Below are positions 36,795 to 44,651 of a stretch of 64,000 bases of DNA, in pieces (position 1 is the first letter of the stretch; the number at the start of each line of letters is the position of its first letter). Under the pieces are notes generated by a model. The model was not told the DNA's origin. It made no database searches and worked only from the letters and a program-made list of their open reading frames with translations. A program made the translations under genes and the position numbers. The stretch is from Corynebacterium aurimucosum ATCC 700975. GTDB lineage: Bacteria > Actinomycetota > Actinomycetes > Mycobacteriales > Mycobacteriaceae. The stretch is taken from positions 474,453 to 538,452 of the forward strand of contig NZ_VDTC01000001.1 in assembly GCF_007672725.1 (NCBI RefSeq), written 5' to 3'.

Positions 36795-36938
36795 CCTTTC
36801 TCTGCGTTTGCGTAACGCAGTTCGTGAGAAAGGGCCTGCTTGGGCGGCTGACTTATAAGTTGTGCGCGCGGGTCGCGCGGCTGGCACCAACGTCCGGGAT
36901 AAGCAGGGCCGCTTTCCCGGGAAATGGTCAAGTCAGCC
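36795..36938 (-). promoter_or_regulatory. Highly structured rtcB mRNA leader
   Basis: Reading the minus strand, a perfect 9-bp stem (GGCTGACTT at 36938-36930 with AAGTCAGCC at 36854-36846) closes a three-way junction. Branch A (36920-36894) is CCGGGA-AAGC / GCTT-A-TCCCGG, ten base pairs with one bulge. Branch B (36891-36859) is GTTG-g-TG ... CGCGCG-acc-CGCGCG-CACAAC. A separate hairpin, 36833-36795, pairs CCTTTCTC with GAGAAAGG and so hides the rtcB ribosome binding site; it also holds CTGCGT/ACGCAG. The elements together suggest a cis-regulatory RNA. No tRNA T-loop or known riboswitch core was recognised. Confidence 0.6.
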
Positions 36939-36940
36939 TG

Positions 36941-36994
36941 TTAGAAGAGTTGCTTAAAGAGGCGTCCTAGCGGCTGATTGTTATGGGTCATCAT
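36941..36994 (-). CDS. 17-residue leader ORF upstream of rtcB
   Basis: The minus strand has AAGGAGGCGA (37010-37001), then two adjacent ATG codons (first at 36994-36992) and a 17-residue ORF, MMTHNNQPLGRLFKQLF, ending in TAA at 36941. The Shine-Dalgarno is the best in the neighbourhood and the spacing is normal. The stop codon lies two bases before the first paired segment of the structured rtcB leader. Ribosome position on this ORF could therefore decide how the leader folds. No run of a single regulatory amino acid is present. Expression has not been shown. Confidence 0.5.
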   Translation of the reverse strand: MMTHNNQPLGRLFKQLF

Positions 36995-37010
36995 CGCGGT
37001 TCGCCTCCTT

Positions 37011-37277
37011 TATGCTTTCTTGTTCTTCTTCTTTCGGGCTGTTAGTGCTGCGTGTGAGCCTACACGATCTACGCGATTTCTACATGCGATTGATGATGCA
37101 AGGAAATTCACCCAACCACGAAAACTTGACACCGTCCATTCAACCGCATTCACTGCCTGCTCATTTGTTCGTCCGTCTGGCGGGGTGTCGTGCGCCGTGA
37201 CAAGCTTCGTTTAATCGTTCAGCCCGCCTCGCCCTAGTCGAGAGTGGGCTGGATCTTTATCTGGGTTATGCAGCAAG
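37011..37277. other. Gene-free gap between rtcB leader and FAS-I remnant
   Basis: About 270 bp with lower GC than its surroundings and no convincing ORF on either strand. One nested hairpin is visible near 37220-37252, with CAGCCC/GGGCTG outer and CTCG/CGAG inner arms. The minus-strand promoter of rtcB is expected in the right-hand part of the 37011-37100 stretch but no clear -10/-35 pair was identified. Confidence 0.5.
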
Positions 37278-37937
37278 AGTGCACTGGGCAAGGCCGACGT
37301 CGTGGTCGCCGGCGGCATCGACGAGCGCTTCATCTCCCGCGCCAACGACCCGAACGAGTCCGAGCTGCACTCCCTGCTGTGGCCAGCGATTGGCCGCGAT
37401 GAGGACCAGCCGATGTTCGTCATTTCCCAGAAGACGCTCACCGGCCACTCCAAGGCGGGTGCCGCGCTCTTCCAGACCGGCGGCATCATCGACGTCTTCC
37501 GCACGCACCGCATCCCGGCGAACGTGTCCCTGGACTGCGTCGACCCGCTCATCGCCCCGAAGGCGCCGAACCTGGTGTGGCTGCGCTCCCCGCTGGATCT
37601 CGCTGCGGCGGGCCACAGCGTGAAGGCCGCGGCGCTGACCTCGCTCGGCTTCGGCCACGTCAGCGCGCTCATCGTTTACGCCCACCCAGGCGTGTTCGAG
37701 CAGGCCGTGTCCCAGCAGCGCGGGGCGGATGCCGCTTCCCAGTGGCGTGAGCGCGCCGAGCAGCGCCTGCGCGCCGGCCGCGCCCACTTCGAGGCCGGCA
37801 TGCTGGGCCGCGCCCCGCTCTTCGAGGTCATCGAAGGCCGCCGCCTCCCGACACAGGATGCCAAGGCCGCCGAGATTGCCATGCTTCTCGACGACTCCGC
37901 GCGCCTCACCGAAGACGGCACCTACCCCTCCGCCTAA
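37278..37937 (+). pseudogene. FAS-I ketosynthase remnant with two in-frame deletions
   Basis: The ~219 residues match the C-terminal ketosynthase region of the FAS-I in this window. Two internal stretches are missing. One 84-bp deletion joins GGIDD to DRFISRAND. A second, 285-bp deletion joins the two copies of GCCAACGACC found at 32933 and 33218 in the intact gene. Both keep the reading frame. The fragment starts after the catalytic Cys and lacks the first catalytic His (KHDTS), so it cannot be an active ketosynthase. The last 30 residues diverge (ending TEDGTYPSA). It still has its own terminator. A decayed second FAS (fasB-like) is the likeliest origin. Confidence 0.85.
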
Positions 37938-37969
37938 GGCGCTAGCCCCTAACAACAAGCCCTAAGAAC

Positions 37970-38015
37970 AAGCCGAGGACGTCCGCAAAGAAACGGGCCT
38001 CCTCGGCTTCTTTTT
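37970..38015 (+). terminator. Intrinsic terminator after the FAS-I remnant
   Basis: Stem AAGCCGAGGA/TCCTCGGCTT with a 20-nt loop, followed by CTTTTTC. Its survival suggests the remnant is the true 3' end of a former full-length gene. Confidence 0.8.
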
Positions 38016-38101
38016 CTGCCTGCGCCCCTCGCCTCGTGATAGTTTTCACATAAGGCACCGTTTACTTGATTGCGAGACTTCCACGAACCAGAGGACGAAG
38101 C

Positions 38102-38305
38102 ATGGATATTGAAAAATTCCTCATGACAGCTGTCGGCTCACTCAGCGTCATTTCCCTTGCCGGTTGGCTCATCGCTGATTACGAGTGGTCAACCAGGGCC
38201 ACAACGGTTATGGGGTTTGGGTTCCTTATCTCGGCACTGATTGACAAGCGCAGGCAAGAAAAGGCCGCGGGCCAACGCCGGGTTCCAGAAGAATCTGCGC
38301 AGTAA
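38102..38305 (+). CDS. Small membrane protein
   Basis: A 67-residue protein (MDIEKFLMTAVGSLSVISLA and onward) with one clear hydrophobic helix at about residues 7-24, a second weaker one at 33-47, and a basic C-terminus (DKRRQEKAAGQRR). GAGGACGAAGC precedes the ATG at 38102, which is preferred over an upstream start at 38066. The function is unknown. It stands alone between the FAS-I remnant and the convergent YihY gene. Confidence 0.6.
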   Translation: MDIEKFLMTAVGSLSVISLAGWLIADYEWSTRATTVMGFGFLISALIDKRRQEKAAGQRRVPEESAQ

Positions 38306-38380
38306 CCGCCCGACTTCACAACTGCCCTATCTGCCAAACTTATCGCCGATCCATGCAACGCGGGGGCAAGGTTTTGGCAT

Positions 38381-39565
38381 CTAGGCGCGTTCTTCCTCTG
38401 GATCTTCTGCTGCCTCATCCTGCACCTGCCGCGCATTATCTGAAATCTCACGTGCCCTCTGCTCCAAGCTCTCCTGGGCGCGGGCCTGGGCTTGGGATGA
38501 ATTCTCGGCGCGCGGCGGAGCTTGGATGAAACGCTCGGAGTGCAATCCCAGCTGCAGCTCCTTGGCGCGCAGCACCTCCGCATCAATCTTGATGCCGACG
38601 ATCAGCACAGTGTTCATCAACCACGTGGCCACGAAGACCGCCATGACGGTGCTTAATGCACCATAGGCACTGGCCGCAGCAAGGTACTTCAGGTAGAGGC
38701 CTACCAAGCCCCAAGACGCAACCGTACCCACGAGCGCCACCACGGAACCGGAGGTTATCCACCTAAAGCGCCCGGGACGCACGTTGGGGCCGAAGTGATA
38801 GAGCACCGCGATAAGCGTGAGAACCACAACCACAGTGACTGGGAAGCGCAGCCAGTTCCACACCGGGAGGAAGATTCGTACCAAGTACGTGGCGGCATCC
38901 TCTAGTCCTACGGTGCGCGCAAGCGGAATCAGCCCTTCGTTAAGCACTGCATCACGCAGCAAGTTGGCAAAGAGCACGATGACCGCGCCGACCACGATGA
39001 CTGCTGTCAGCCCCCACATCAGCGCCCACGTGCGGATGATGCCGCGGCCCTCCACCCGGCCATACACGGTATTGGCTGTCCGCGAGAAGGCCCGCACATA
39101 CGCCGACGCCGAAAACAGTGAGATGGCCAGGGAGATGATCAGAGCCAACGTACCTTGCGCGCTGGAGCCGATAATCGTGCCGACGACCGTGTGGGCTTGC
39201 TCAGAAAGCGAACCGGGGACGTACTGTTCGATGAGCTCTGAGGTCAGCTTCTCTACTTCCGCTTGACGGGAGGAGAAGATAAGCGTAGCGATGGAATAGG
39301 CGGCCAGCACCGTGGGCGCAAAAGCCATAAGGGTGAAGTAGGTCATCCCGGCGGCACGGTCCATGAAGGCATCGTGGAAGAAGTCATTCCACGTGCGGCG
39401 GATGACCAGGCCCCAGCTCTCCTTGCGCAGGCGGTTACCTTTGGCAAAAGGATCACGCGCATCATCGTGCCCCTGGACCTCCAGGATGGTCGGGCCCTTA
39501 AACGGCACGATGGTCTCTGGCTCTTCGGCCGGAATAGCGTTGCCGACAATCTCCTCTTCGCTCAT
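38381..39565 (-). CDS. YihY/BrkB family inner membrane protein
   Basis: This 394-residue protein has the six-helix YihY/BrkB core between residues ~65 and 325. Typical elements include AAGMTYFTLMAFAPTVLAAYSIA near the first helix, FSASAYVRAFSRTANTVY, and FRWITSGSVVALVGTVASWGLVGLYLKY. The N- and C-terminal ~60 residues are charged and cytosolic. Members are polytopic membrane proteins of uncertain transport function, once misnamed ribonuclease BN. It is divergent from luxS. Confidence 0.88.
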   Translation of the reverse strand: MSEEEIVGNAIPAEEPETIVPFKGPTILEVQGHDDARDPFAKGNRLRKESWGLVIRRTWNDFFHDAFMDRAAGMTYFTLMAFAPTVLAAYSIATLIFSSRQAEVEKLTSELIEQYVPGSLSEQAHTVVGTIIGSSAQGTLALIISLAISLFSASAYVRAFSRTANTVYGRVEGRGIIRTWALMWGLTAVIVVGAVIVLFANLLRDAVLNEGLIPLARTVGLEDAATYLVRIFLPVWNWLRFPVTVVVVLTLIAVLYHFGPNVRPGRFRWITSGSVVALVGTVASWGLVGLYLKYLAAASAYGALSTVMAVFVATWLMNTVLIVGIKIDAEVLRAKELQLGLHSERFIQAPPRAENSSQAQARAQESLEQRAREISDNARQVQDEAAEDPEEERA

Positions 39566-39649
39566 ATCTGACCAGCGTATGCGGCACAGCCCGCATTCAG
39601 GGGAAGGACACTCGGGCCACAGCCAGAGCCGTGGTTACACTGGGGAGGC

Positions 39650-40126
39650 ATGACTGAGAAGAACACTGAGAACAAGATCAACGTAAAGTCCTTCGAACTC
39701 GATCACCGGCTTGTCGCCGCCCCCTATATCCGCGTCGCCGACCGCACCGACCTGGGCGGCGGGGTCGAGATTATCAAGTATGACCTGCGCTTCTGCCAGC
39801 CCAACAAAGAGCACCTCGGTACCGAAGCACTGCACTCGGTCGAGCACATGATGGCCAACTTCATGCGCAACTACACCGACAAGCTCATTGGTTTTGCCCC
39901 GATGGGCTGCCGTACCGGCTTCTACGCCATCACCAACGGCATGGAGCAGGATGAGCTGCTCCGCGCTGTCGACGGCGCGCTCAATGACATCCTCAATGCC
40001 ACTGAGGTTCCCGCCGCCAACGAGGTGCAGTGCGGCTGGGGCGCCCACCACTCACTCGAGGGTGCACAGGAGGCCGCACGCAACTTCCTCGCGGCCAAGG
40101 AAGAGTGGCTCAACGTCATGGCCTAG
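39650..40126 (+). CDS. luxS: S-ribosylhomocysteine lyase
   Basis: A 158-residue enzyme that cleaves S-ribosylhomocysteine to homocysteine and DPD, the precursor of autoinducer 2. The metal ligands are present as HSVEHMMANFMRN (two His) and the Cys in EVQCGWGAHHS, and GPMGCRTGFY is replaced by the near-identical APMGCRTGFY. It is full length with GGGGAGGC before the ATG. No pfs/mtn gene lies beside it in the window, so a methyl-cycle detoxification role is more certain than quorum sensing. Confidence 0.95.
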   Translation: MTEKNTENKINVKSFELDHRLVAAPYIRVADRTDLGGGVEIIKYDLRFCQPNKEHLGTEALHSVEHMMANFMRNYTDKLIGFAPMGCRTGFYAITNGMEQDELLRAVDGALNDILNATEVPAANEVQCGWGAHHSLEGAQEAARNFLAAKEEWLNVMA

Positions 40127-40141
40127 CCACCCAAGTCCTTC

Positions 40142-41266
40142 TTAAATACTCACACCCAGCCAGATGGGCTCCGGCTCCAGCGTCACGCCGAAGGCCTTCT
40201 GAACCCCGGCGCGGATGTCGCGGGCCAGCGCAACGATATCGTCCGCAGTGGCCTCACCGCGGTTGGTCAGCGCCAGGGTGTGCTTGGTGGACAAGGTTGC
40301 CTTCGCACCCGATTCTTCACCCGGGTAGCCCTTGGCAAAGCCGGCGCGCTCGATGAGCCAGGCGGCGGAGAGCTTTTCCTTTTCTTCTCCAGATGCGGTG
40401 GACGGCACCGCATGGCGGGGCATGCGGTCAGCATCCTCGTCACCGCGGGCGGCGCGGACTGCTTCCTGGATGGAATCGGCAAGCTCGGGCTCGACGATGG
40501 GGTTGGTGAAGAAGGAACCGGCCGACCATGTGTCGTGGTCCTCTGGGTCGAGCACCATGCCCTTGCCGCGGCGCAGCTTCAGAACGTCCTCACGGACCTC
40601 GGCCACGGGACGGCGCTCACCGGGGTTCTGGGTGAGCTGGCCAAAGCGCAGGGGCCTCGACAGGCCGTCGGTAGTCAGCTGCAGCTCGACGGCCAGCACC
40701 ACGCCGCGCCCGGTGAACTTCAGGTTGGAGTAGCGATAGGCCAGCTCCAGGTCCGCGGCCGACACCCACGTCGCAGTCCGGGTAGCGCGCTCGTAGAGAT
40801 AAACCTGCGTGAGGACGTCGGAGGTCTCCGCACCATAGGCGCCGACATTCTGCACCGGCACGGCACCCGCATTGCCCGGAATCCCGGAAAGGCACTCAAT
40901 ACCGCCCAGGCCGCAGTCCACGGACAAAGCCACGACGTCATCCCACACCGCGCCCGCATCAGCACGCACGAGGCCACTGGCCACGGAGACGTCGATGTCC
41001 TCAAAGTCGAGGATGACCACCACGACATCCAGCTGACCTTCCGCCACCACGAGGTTGGAGCCACCGCCGACGACGAGGTAGTCCTGGGAGGCGTCGTCAA
41101 GCACTGCTAATGCCGCGATGGCAGCCTCAGCGCTGGCGCACCGCACCGTCACCAGCGGGGCACCGCCGATGCGCAGCGTCGTGAGATCGGCGAAGGTGGT
41201 CTCGGAATCAAGCGTGACTCCGTCAATATCAGCGAGGGTCAGGAATTTATCTAGCACGTCTACCAA
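40142..41266 (-). CDS. murB: UDP-N-acetylenolpyruvoylglucosamine reductase
   Basis: A 374-residue FAD enzyme of peptidoglycan precursor synthesis, reducing the enolpyruvyl ether to UDP-MurNAc. Motifs are TTLRIGGAP, VVGGGSNLVVAEG, GIECLSGIPGNAGAVPVQNVGAYG and the catalytic SAGSFFTNP region. The length matches the longer type I MurB. The start is uncertain: the open frame begins with TTG at 41266, and a GTG three codons in is an alternative. It is divergent from the DUF2505 gene across only 15 bp, and converges on luxS. Confidence 0.94.
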   Translation of the reverse strand: MVDVLDKFLTLADIDGVTLDSETTFADLTTLRIGGAPLVTVRCASAEAAIAALAVLDDASQDYLVVGGGSNLVVAEGQLDVVVVILDFEDIDVSVASGLVRADAGAVWDDVVALSVDCGLGGIECLSGIPGNAGAVPVQNVGAYGAETSDVLTQVYLYERATRTATWVSAADLELAYRYSNLKFTGRGVVLAVELQLTTDGLSRPLRFGQLTQNPGERRPVAEVREDVLKLRRGKGMVLDPEDHDTWSAGSFFTNPIVEPELADSIQEAVRAARGDEDADRMPRHAVPSTASGEEKEKLSAAWLIERAGFAKGYPGEESGAKATLSTKHTLALTNRGEATADDIVALARDIRAGVQKAFGVTLEPEPIWLGVSI

Positions 41267-41281
41267 GGTAGTCTGTAACTC

Positions 41282-41773
41282 ATGTCAACCCGTAGCGAAA
41301 ACACCGTGATCATCAACCAGCCCATCGATAAGGTGCACAAGGCACTGTCCACCCAGGAGTACTGGGACTTCATCGTGGCCAAGCTCTCCCCGGAACCGGG
41401 CACCGTGCACGAGTTCACCGGCAACACCGCCGTGCTCTACGAGATTCTTCCGACCTCCCTCCTCCCGGAGGCCGTCCGTGCCATGGTCTCCCAGGACCTC
41501 AAGGAAAAGCGCACCGTGACCATCGGCGAGGTTGTCGATGATCAGATGTCCGTCTCCTTCACCGCTGACGTCAAGGGCACCCCGGTCGACTTCAAGGGCG
41601 ACATCACCTACAAGGGCCAGGGCGAGTCCACCGCTCTGGATTACGTCTCTGAGGTTTCCGTCAACATCCCGATGATGGGCGCTGCCATCGAACCGAAGGT
41701 CGCTGAGGCTCTGCAGGAGCTCTACACCAACGAGGGCAAGCTCACCGAAGAGTGGATCTCCAACAACCTCTAA
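41282..41773 (+). CDS. DUF2505 family protein (START/SRPBCC-like)
   Basis: A 163-residue protein beginning with STRSENTVIINQPIDKVHKALSTQEYWDF. This is the pattern of an SRPBCC/START-type lipid or ligand-binding domain as in DUF2505. No signal peptide or catalytic residues are obvious. It is the first of three plus-strand genes (DUF2505, methyltransferase-like, DUF2993) that may form one unit. DUF2993 proteins are linked to envelope lipids, so a lipid-binding role is a mild inference. Confidence 0.75.
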   Translation: MSTRSENTVIINQPIDKVHKALSTQEYWDFIVAKLSPEPGTVHEFTGNTAVLYEILPTSLLPEAVRAMVSQDLKEKRTVTIGEVVDDQMSVSFTADVKGTPVDFKGDITYKGQGESTALDYVSEVSVNIPMMGAAIEPKVAEALQELYTNEGKLTEEWISNNL

Positions 41774-41800
41774 ACAGCTCTCTACAACGCAGTTGTTGCC

Positions 41801-42610
41801 ATGGCCGATCACGCGCATAACCTGAAAGCTCAGGAAAGCGCTGGTCGGCCTTTTGGCGTTGTTACCCGCGGCACCACCAACCCCAACCGCCTGCGCCGCT
41901 GCGATCGCTGGATGGTGGCGCACCCGGAAATCTCCTCGCTGCTGCGCTCCACTAAGGAACCGCTGGCTCTCGACGTCGGCTACGGCGCCTCCCACACCAC
42001 CACGGTGGAGTGGGCCGGCTGGCTGCGCAGCGTTAATCCTCATACCCGGGTGACGGGTTTGGAGATTTCCCCCGAGCGCGTGCTGCCGCCGCGCGATGGC
42101 GTGACCTTTGAGCTCGGCGGCTTCGAGCTGGCCGGCTACCACCCACAGCTGGTGCGGGCCTTCAACGTGCTGCGCCAGTATGACGTGGACCAGGTAGAGA
42201 AGGCCTGGGAGACGGTGACCTCGCGCTTGGCACCGGGCGGCTTCTTCGTGGAGGGAACCTGCGACGAGCTGGGGCGCAGGGCGGCCTGGGTGCTTCTCGA
42301 CGCCTCCGGCCCACGCACCCTAACCCTCGCCTGGGATCCCTTCGACGTTGCCCGCCCCAGCGATATCGCGGAGCGCCTGCCCAAGATCCTCATCCACCGC
42401 AACGTGCCGGGCGAGCCGATCCACGAGCTCTTGCAGGCGGCCGACGCCGCCTGGGACCGCGCCGCCGGCTGGTCTCCTTATGGCCCGCGGGTGCGCTGGC
42501 GCATGGCGCGCGAAGAACTCCGGCAGACAGTTCCCATCCATCCGGTACACCGCCGCCTGCGGGATAACGTGCTCACAGTGGATTGGAACCTGGTAGTTGG
42601 CCATCTTTAA
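41801..42610 (+). CDS. SAM-dependent methyltransferase-like protein
   Basis: A 269-residue cytosolic protein. The segment LALDVGYGASHTTTVEWAGWL resembles the glycine-rich SAM-binding motif I (here DVGYGAS), followed by VTGLEISPERVLPP, which fits motif II with its acidic residue. The remaining fold is consistent with a class I methyltransferase, but the motifs are divergent, and substrate and activity are not evident. It lies 27 bp after the DUF2505 gene and is followed after 23 bp by the DUF2993 gene. Confidence 0.65.
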   Translation: MADHAHNLKAQESAGRPFGVVTRGTTNPNRLRRCDRWMVAHPEISSLLRSTKEPLALDVGYGASHTTTVEWAGWLRSVNPHTRVTGLEISPERVLPPRDGVTFELGGFELAGYHPQLVRAFNVLRQYDVDQVEKAWETVTSRLAPGGFFVEGTCDELGRRAAWVLLDASGPRTLTLAWDPFDVARPSDIAERLPKILIHRNVPGEPIHELLQAADAAWDRAAGWSPYGPRVRWRMAREELRQTVPIHPVHRRLRDNVLTVDWNLVVGHL

Positions 42611-42633
42611 GCCGGTGCGCCACACTAGTAGTC

Positions 42634-43434
42634 ATGGCTTCTTCTAAATCTTCCGCCTCGACGGCCTGGAAAATCTTCATTGGCGTACTCGTGGTACTCC
42701 TGCTCATCATCTTGGTAGCTGAGCTCGGCCTGCGCTGGTTCTTGGGTTCACAGATGAAGAGCCAATTTACCCAGTCCGCCAAGGAGCAGGGCGTGGAGAC
42801 CTCCGAGGAACCGGAGGTGAGCTTCGGTGCTAGCCCCATGGTCTTTGGCATGCTCAACGGCAAGATTCCGCAGATGGATATGAAGACCCCGTCCACGCTG
42901 AAGATTGATGGCACCAACATCGCTGGCCAACCGGCTGCGGATGTCCACGTCGAAGACATGACGCTGTCCCAGGAGCCGGTCGCGGGCACTCTGCGGGCCT
43001 CGACGACGGTCCCGGATCAGTTCCTGCTCGCCAGCTTCCAGAAGGCCATTGCTGAGCAGTCCGGCTATGACGCCTTGGGCAACCTCGTGGTGACCGCAAT
43101 TACCGCCAACGATGCTGAGGATGACCTCGAGGTGGAATTCGCCGGTGGTCTGGCCACGCTCTCGCTCAAGCCGGAGGCTCGCGACGGCAAGCTCGCCATC
43201 GATGCGAAGGAAGCATCGCTCTTCGGCTTCGACCTGCCGGAGCAGGCAACCTCCGCGATTTCGAATGCCTTGGCCGAAGGCATGGAGGAACAACTCGCGG
43301 GGCAAAAGCTCACCTTTGAATCCGTGGACGTCGGCGCCGGCGAGCTCACGCTGACCCTCATTGGCCACGACGTCCCGATGAGCGAGCTCGATTCCGCCAC
43401 GGCGCCAGCACCGGAATCGGCACCGGCCAACTAA
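42634..43434 (+). CDS. DUF2993 (LmeA-like) envelope protein
   Basis: A 266-residue protein with a membrane anchor or uncleaved signal (IFIGVLVVLLLIILVAELGL, ~residues 13-32). A beta-rich extracytoplasmic domain is typical of DUF2993. The mycobacterial member LmeA helps lipomannan elongation in the periplasm. The start MASSKSSAS at 42634 is chosen because the upstream extension overlaps the preceding gene. The C-terminus is Ala/Pro-rich. A role in envelope glycolipid assembly is inferred from the family. Confidence 0.75.
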   Translation: MASSKSSASTAWKIFIGVLVVLLLIILVAELGLRWFLGSQMKSQFTQSAKEQGVETSEEPEVSFGASPMVFGMLNGKIPQMDMKTPSTLKIDGTNIAGQPAADVHVEDMTLSQEPVAGTLRASTTVPDQFLLASFQKAIAEQSGYDALGNLVVTAITANDAEDDLEVEFAGGLATLSLKPEARDGKLAIDAKEASLFGFDLPEQATSAISNALAEGMEEQLAGQKLTFESVDVGAGELTLTLIGHDVPMSELDSATAPAPESAPAN

Positions 43435-43437
43435 GGC

Positions 43438-43899
43438 TTAAGAATTAGGGCGCAGGCTCTCTACGGTGAGCTGCGTGTCTAGGTCTTCGTCGTCTGAAAC
43501 GACGGACCCCGGATCAACAAGGGATTGATAGCCCGCCTGCTCCGCCAGGCGGGCTATTTCTTTAAGCGGCAATCGCGAGTCTTCGGGAAGAATGAGCCCT
43601 AAACGCACGGGCAGCGGGCAGGCCTCGCGGAGGGTGACGAGCTCGGAGAGGAGCGAGGTGGCGTCGCCAAGCAGTGCATCCACCGCAACCCACACCTCTG
43701 CGGCGCCTGATTGCACGGCCAGCCGCGCCTCCGCCGCCTTCACCAAAGAGTGGTGGCGCCCAGTGGGATAGCCGGCAACGGCAATGACGTGCTCGGCGCC
43801 CTCGGCGGCAAGCACATGGTGCGGGGAGACAAGCACTCGCTGCTGCCCCGCGGATTGGGTCCGCACCTCCTCCAGGGAGGCCTCAAGCAGGTTCAGCAT
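43438..43899 (-). CDS. DeoC-like aldolase-fold protein, truncated and probably inactive
   Basis: A 153-residue protein. The stretch VIAVAGYPTGRHHSLVKAAEARLAVQSGAAEVWVAVD resembles the VVGFPTG...KAAEAR...GADEIDMVID region of deoxyribose-phosphate aldolase. Full-length DeoC has about 220 residues, and its Schiff-base lysine segment (VKTSTGF) is absent here because the protein ends before it. It may be a degenerate gene or a repurposed small protein. A palindromic repeat lies inside its 3' end. It overlaps the DUF2516 gene start-to-stop by 1 bp. Confidence 0.65.
   Translation of the reverse strand: MLNLLEASLEEVRTQSAGQQRVLVSPHHVLAAEGAEHVIAVAGYPTGRHHSLVKAAEARLAVQSGAAEVWVAVDALLGDATSLLSELVTLREACPLPVRLGLILPEDSRLPLKEIARLAEQAGYQSLVDPGSVVSDDEDLDTQLTVESLRPNS
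43488..43504. repeat. Short palindrome CGTCGT-ctgaa-ACGACG inside a coding region
   Basis: This 17-bp palindrome is identical to the one at 11245-11261. It lies within the last 25 codons of the DeoC-like gene, in frame, encoding part of VVSDDED. Confidence 0.6.
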
Positions 43900-44189
43900 T
43901 AGTAGGAATAATCGCCGTTGATGATGGCCTTGAGCTGCGGGCGCACATCAAACCAGTACACGCCGGTGATGATGGCGCCAATCCAGCTGACAAAATACAG
44001 CGGCAGGTTCATCACCAGGGCGGAACCGACGAGCAGCCCGACCCATACCCATTTGTTCTGGCGGTCACCGGCGCGGAAGGCATCCTCCCGCGTCATCGCC
44101 GCTAGGACGGCACCGATGAGGGCAAAAAGGGATACCGCCATAAAAATGTACTGCGGTATCGACGAAATAATATTTAGAAAAGTGTGCAT
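43899..44189 (-). CDS. DUF2516 family membrane protein
   Basis: A 96-residue integral membrane protein with three hydrophobic segments (about 10-28, 46-62 and 64-80) separated by short loops (REDAFRAGDRQNKW). The overall pattern and length fit DUF2516, a family restricted to actinobacteria with no known function. The stop codon overlaps the start of the DeoC-like gene in a TAATG arrangement, so the two are probably translated together. Confidence 0.78.
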   Translation of the reverse strand: MHTFLNIISSIPQYIFMAVSLFALIGAVLAAMTREDAFRAGDRQNKWVWVGLLVGSALVMNLPLYFVSWIGAIITGVYWFDVRPQLKAIINGDYSY

Positions 44190-44192
44190 TAA

Positions 44193-44636
44193 TTAATTCT
44201 CGTCAACGACTTCGCCGTCGATGACATCGTCGTTCGGCTTTGCTGCATAGGGGTTGCGCGGGCTCTGCGGCTCCTGACCCGCCGCGCGCTGCTCCTTGGC
44301 GTTGTTGATAGCGCCCTGAACTCCCTCACGGGTCTCATTGAAGGCGGTGTTGAAATCCTCACGAGCCTTCACGAAGGACTCCGAATTGCGGGTCTCGCGT
44401 GCAGCGGAGGACACAGACTCCCCGATGTTCTTGGCCGTGGAGGTCACGCGGTCAAAGAAGGACTCTTCCTTCGCGGTGCCATCACCCATGCCCGCCGCAT
44501 CAGCGGCGCGGGCAATGCGTTCCGCCTGCGCGTTCTGGGCCTGGTTCTGGCGCTCTTCCTTGAAACGGCCACCAAAATCCTTGGCCACATCAAAAGCAGA
44601 GGAACCGGCATTCTTGATTGAGTCAAATACGGACAT
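44193..44636 (-). CDS. Hydrophilic helical protein of unknown function
   Basis: A 147-residue soluble protein beginning with SVFDSIKNAGSSAFDVAKDF, largely alpha-helical and rich in Ala, Glu, Arg and Asn. It has repeated helical segments such as FVKAREDFNTAFNETREGVQ that may form a coiled coil. AAGGAG lies 8 bp before the ATG at 44636, which is preferred over the GTG three codons upstream. It lies between the DUF445 and DUF2516 genes on the same strand. No catalytic motif was recognised. Confidence 0.65.
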   Translation of the reverse strand: MSVFDSIKNAGSSAFDVAKDFGGRFKEERQNQAQNAQAERIARAADAAGMGDGTAKEESFFDRVTSTAKNIGESVSSAARETRNSESFVKAREDFNTAFNETREGVQGAINNAKEQRAAGQEPQSPRNPYAAKPNDDVIDGEVVDEN

Positions 44637-44651
44637 GGTCGTCACTCCTTG

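Noticed and set aside
36788..36931. In-frame 48-codon N-terminal extension of rtcB from a TTG codon.
   Set aside because: The extension overlaps strong RNA structure, does not resemble RtcB N-termini, and a better-placed ATG with GAAAGG exists at 36787.
36846..36938. Possible tRNA or YrlA-like tRNA mimic in the rtcB leader.
   Set aside because: No T-loop consensus, no D-loop GG and no anticodon-sized hairpin were found; a three-way junction alone is not enough.
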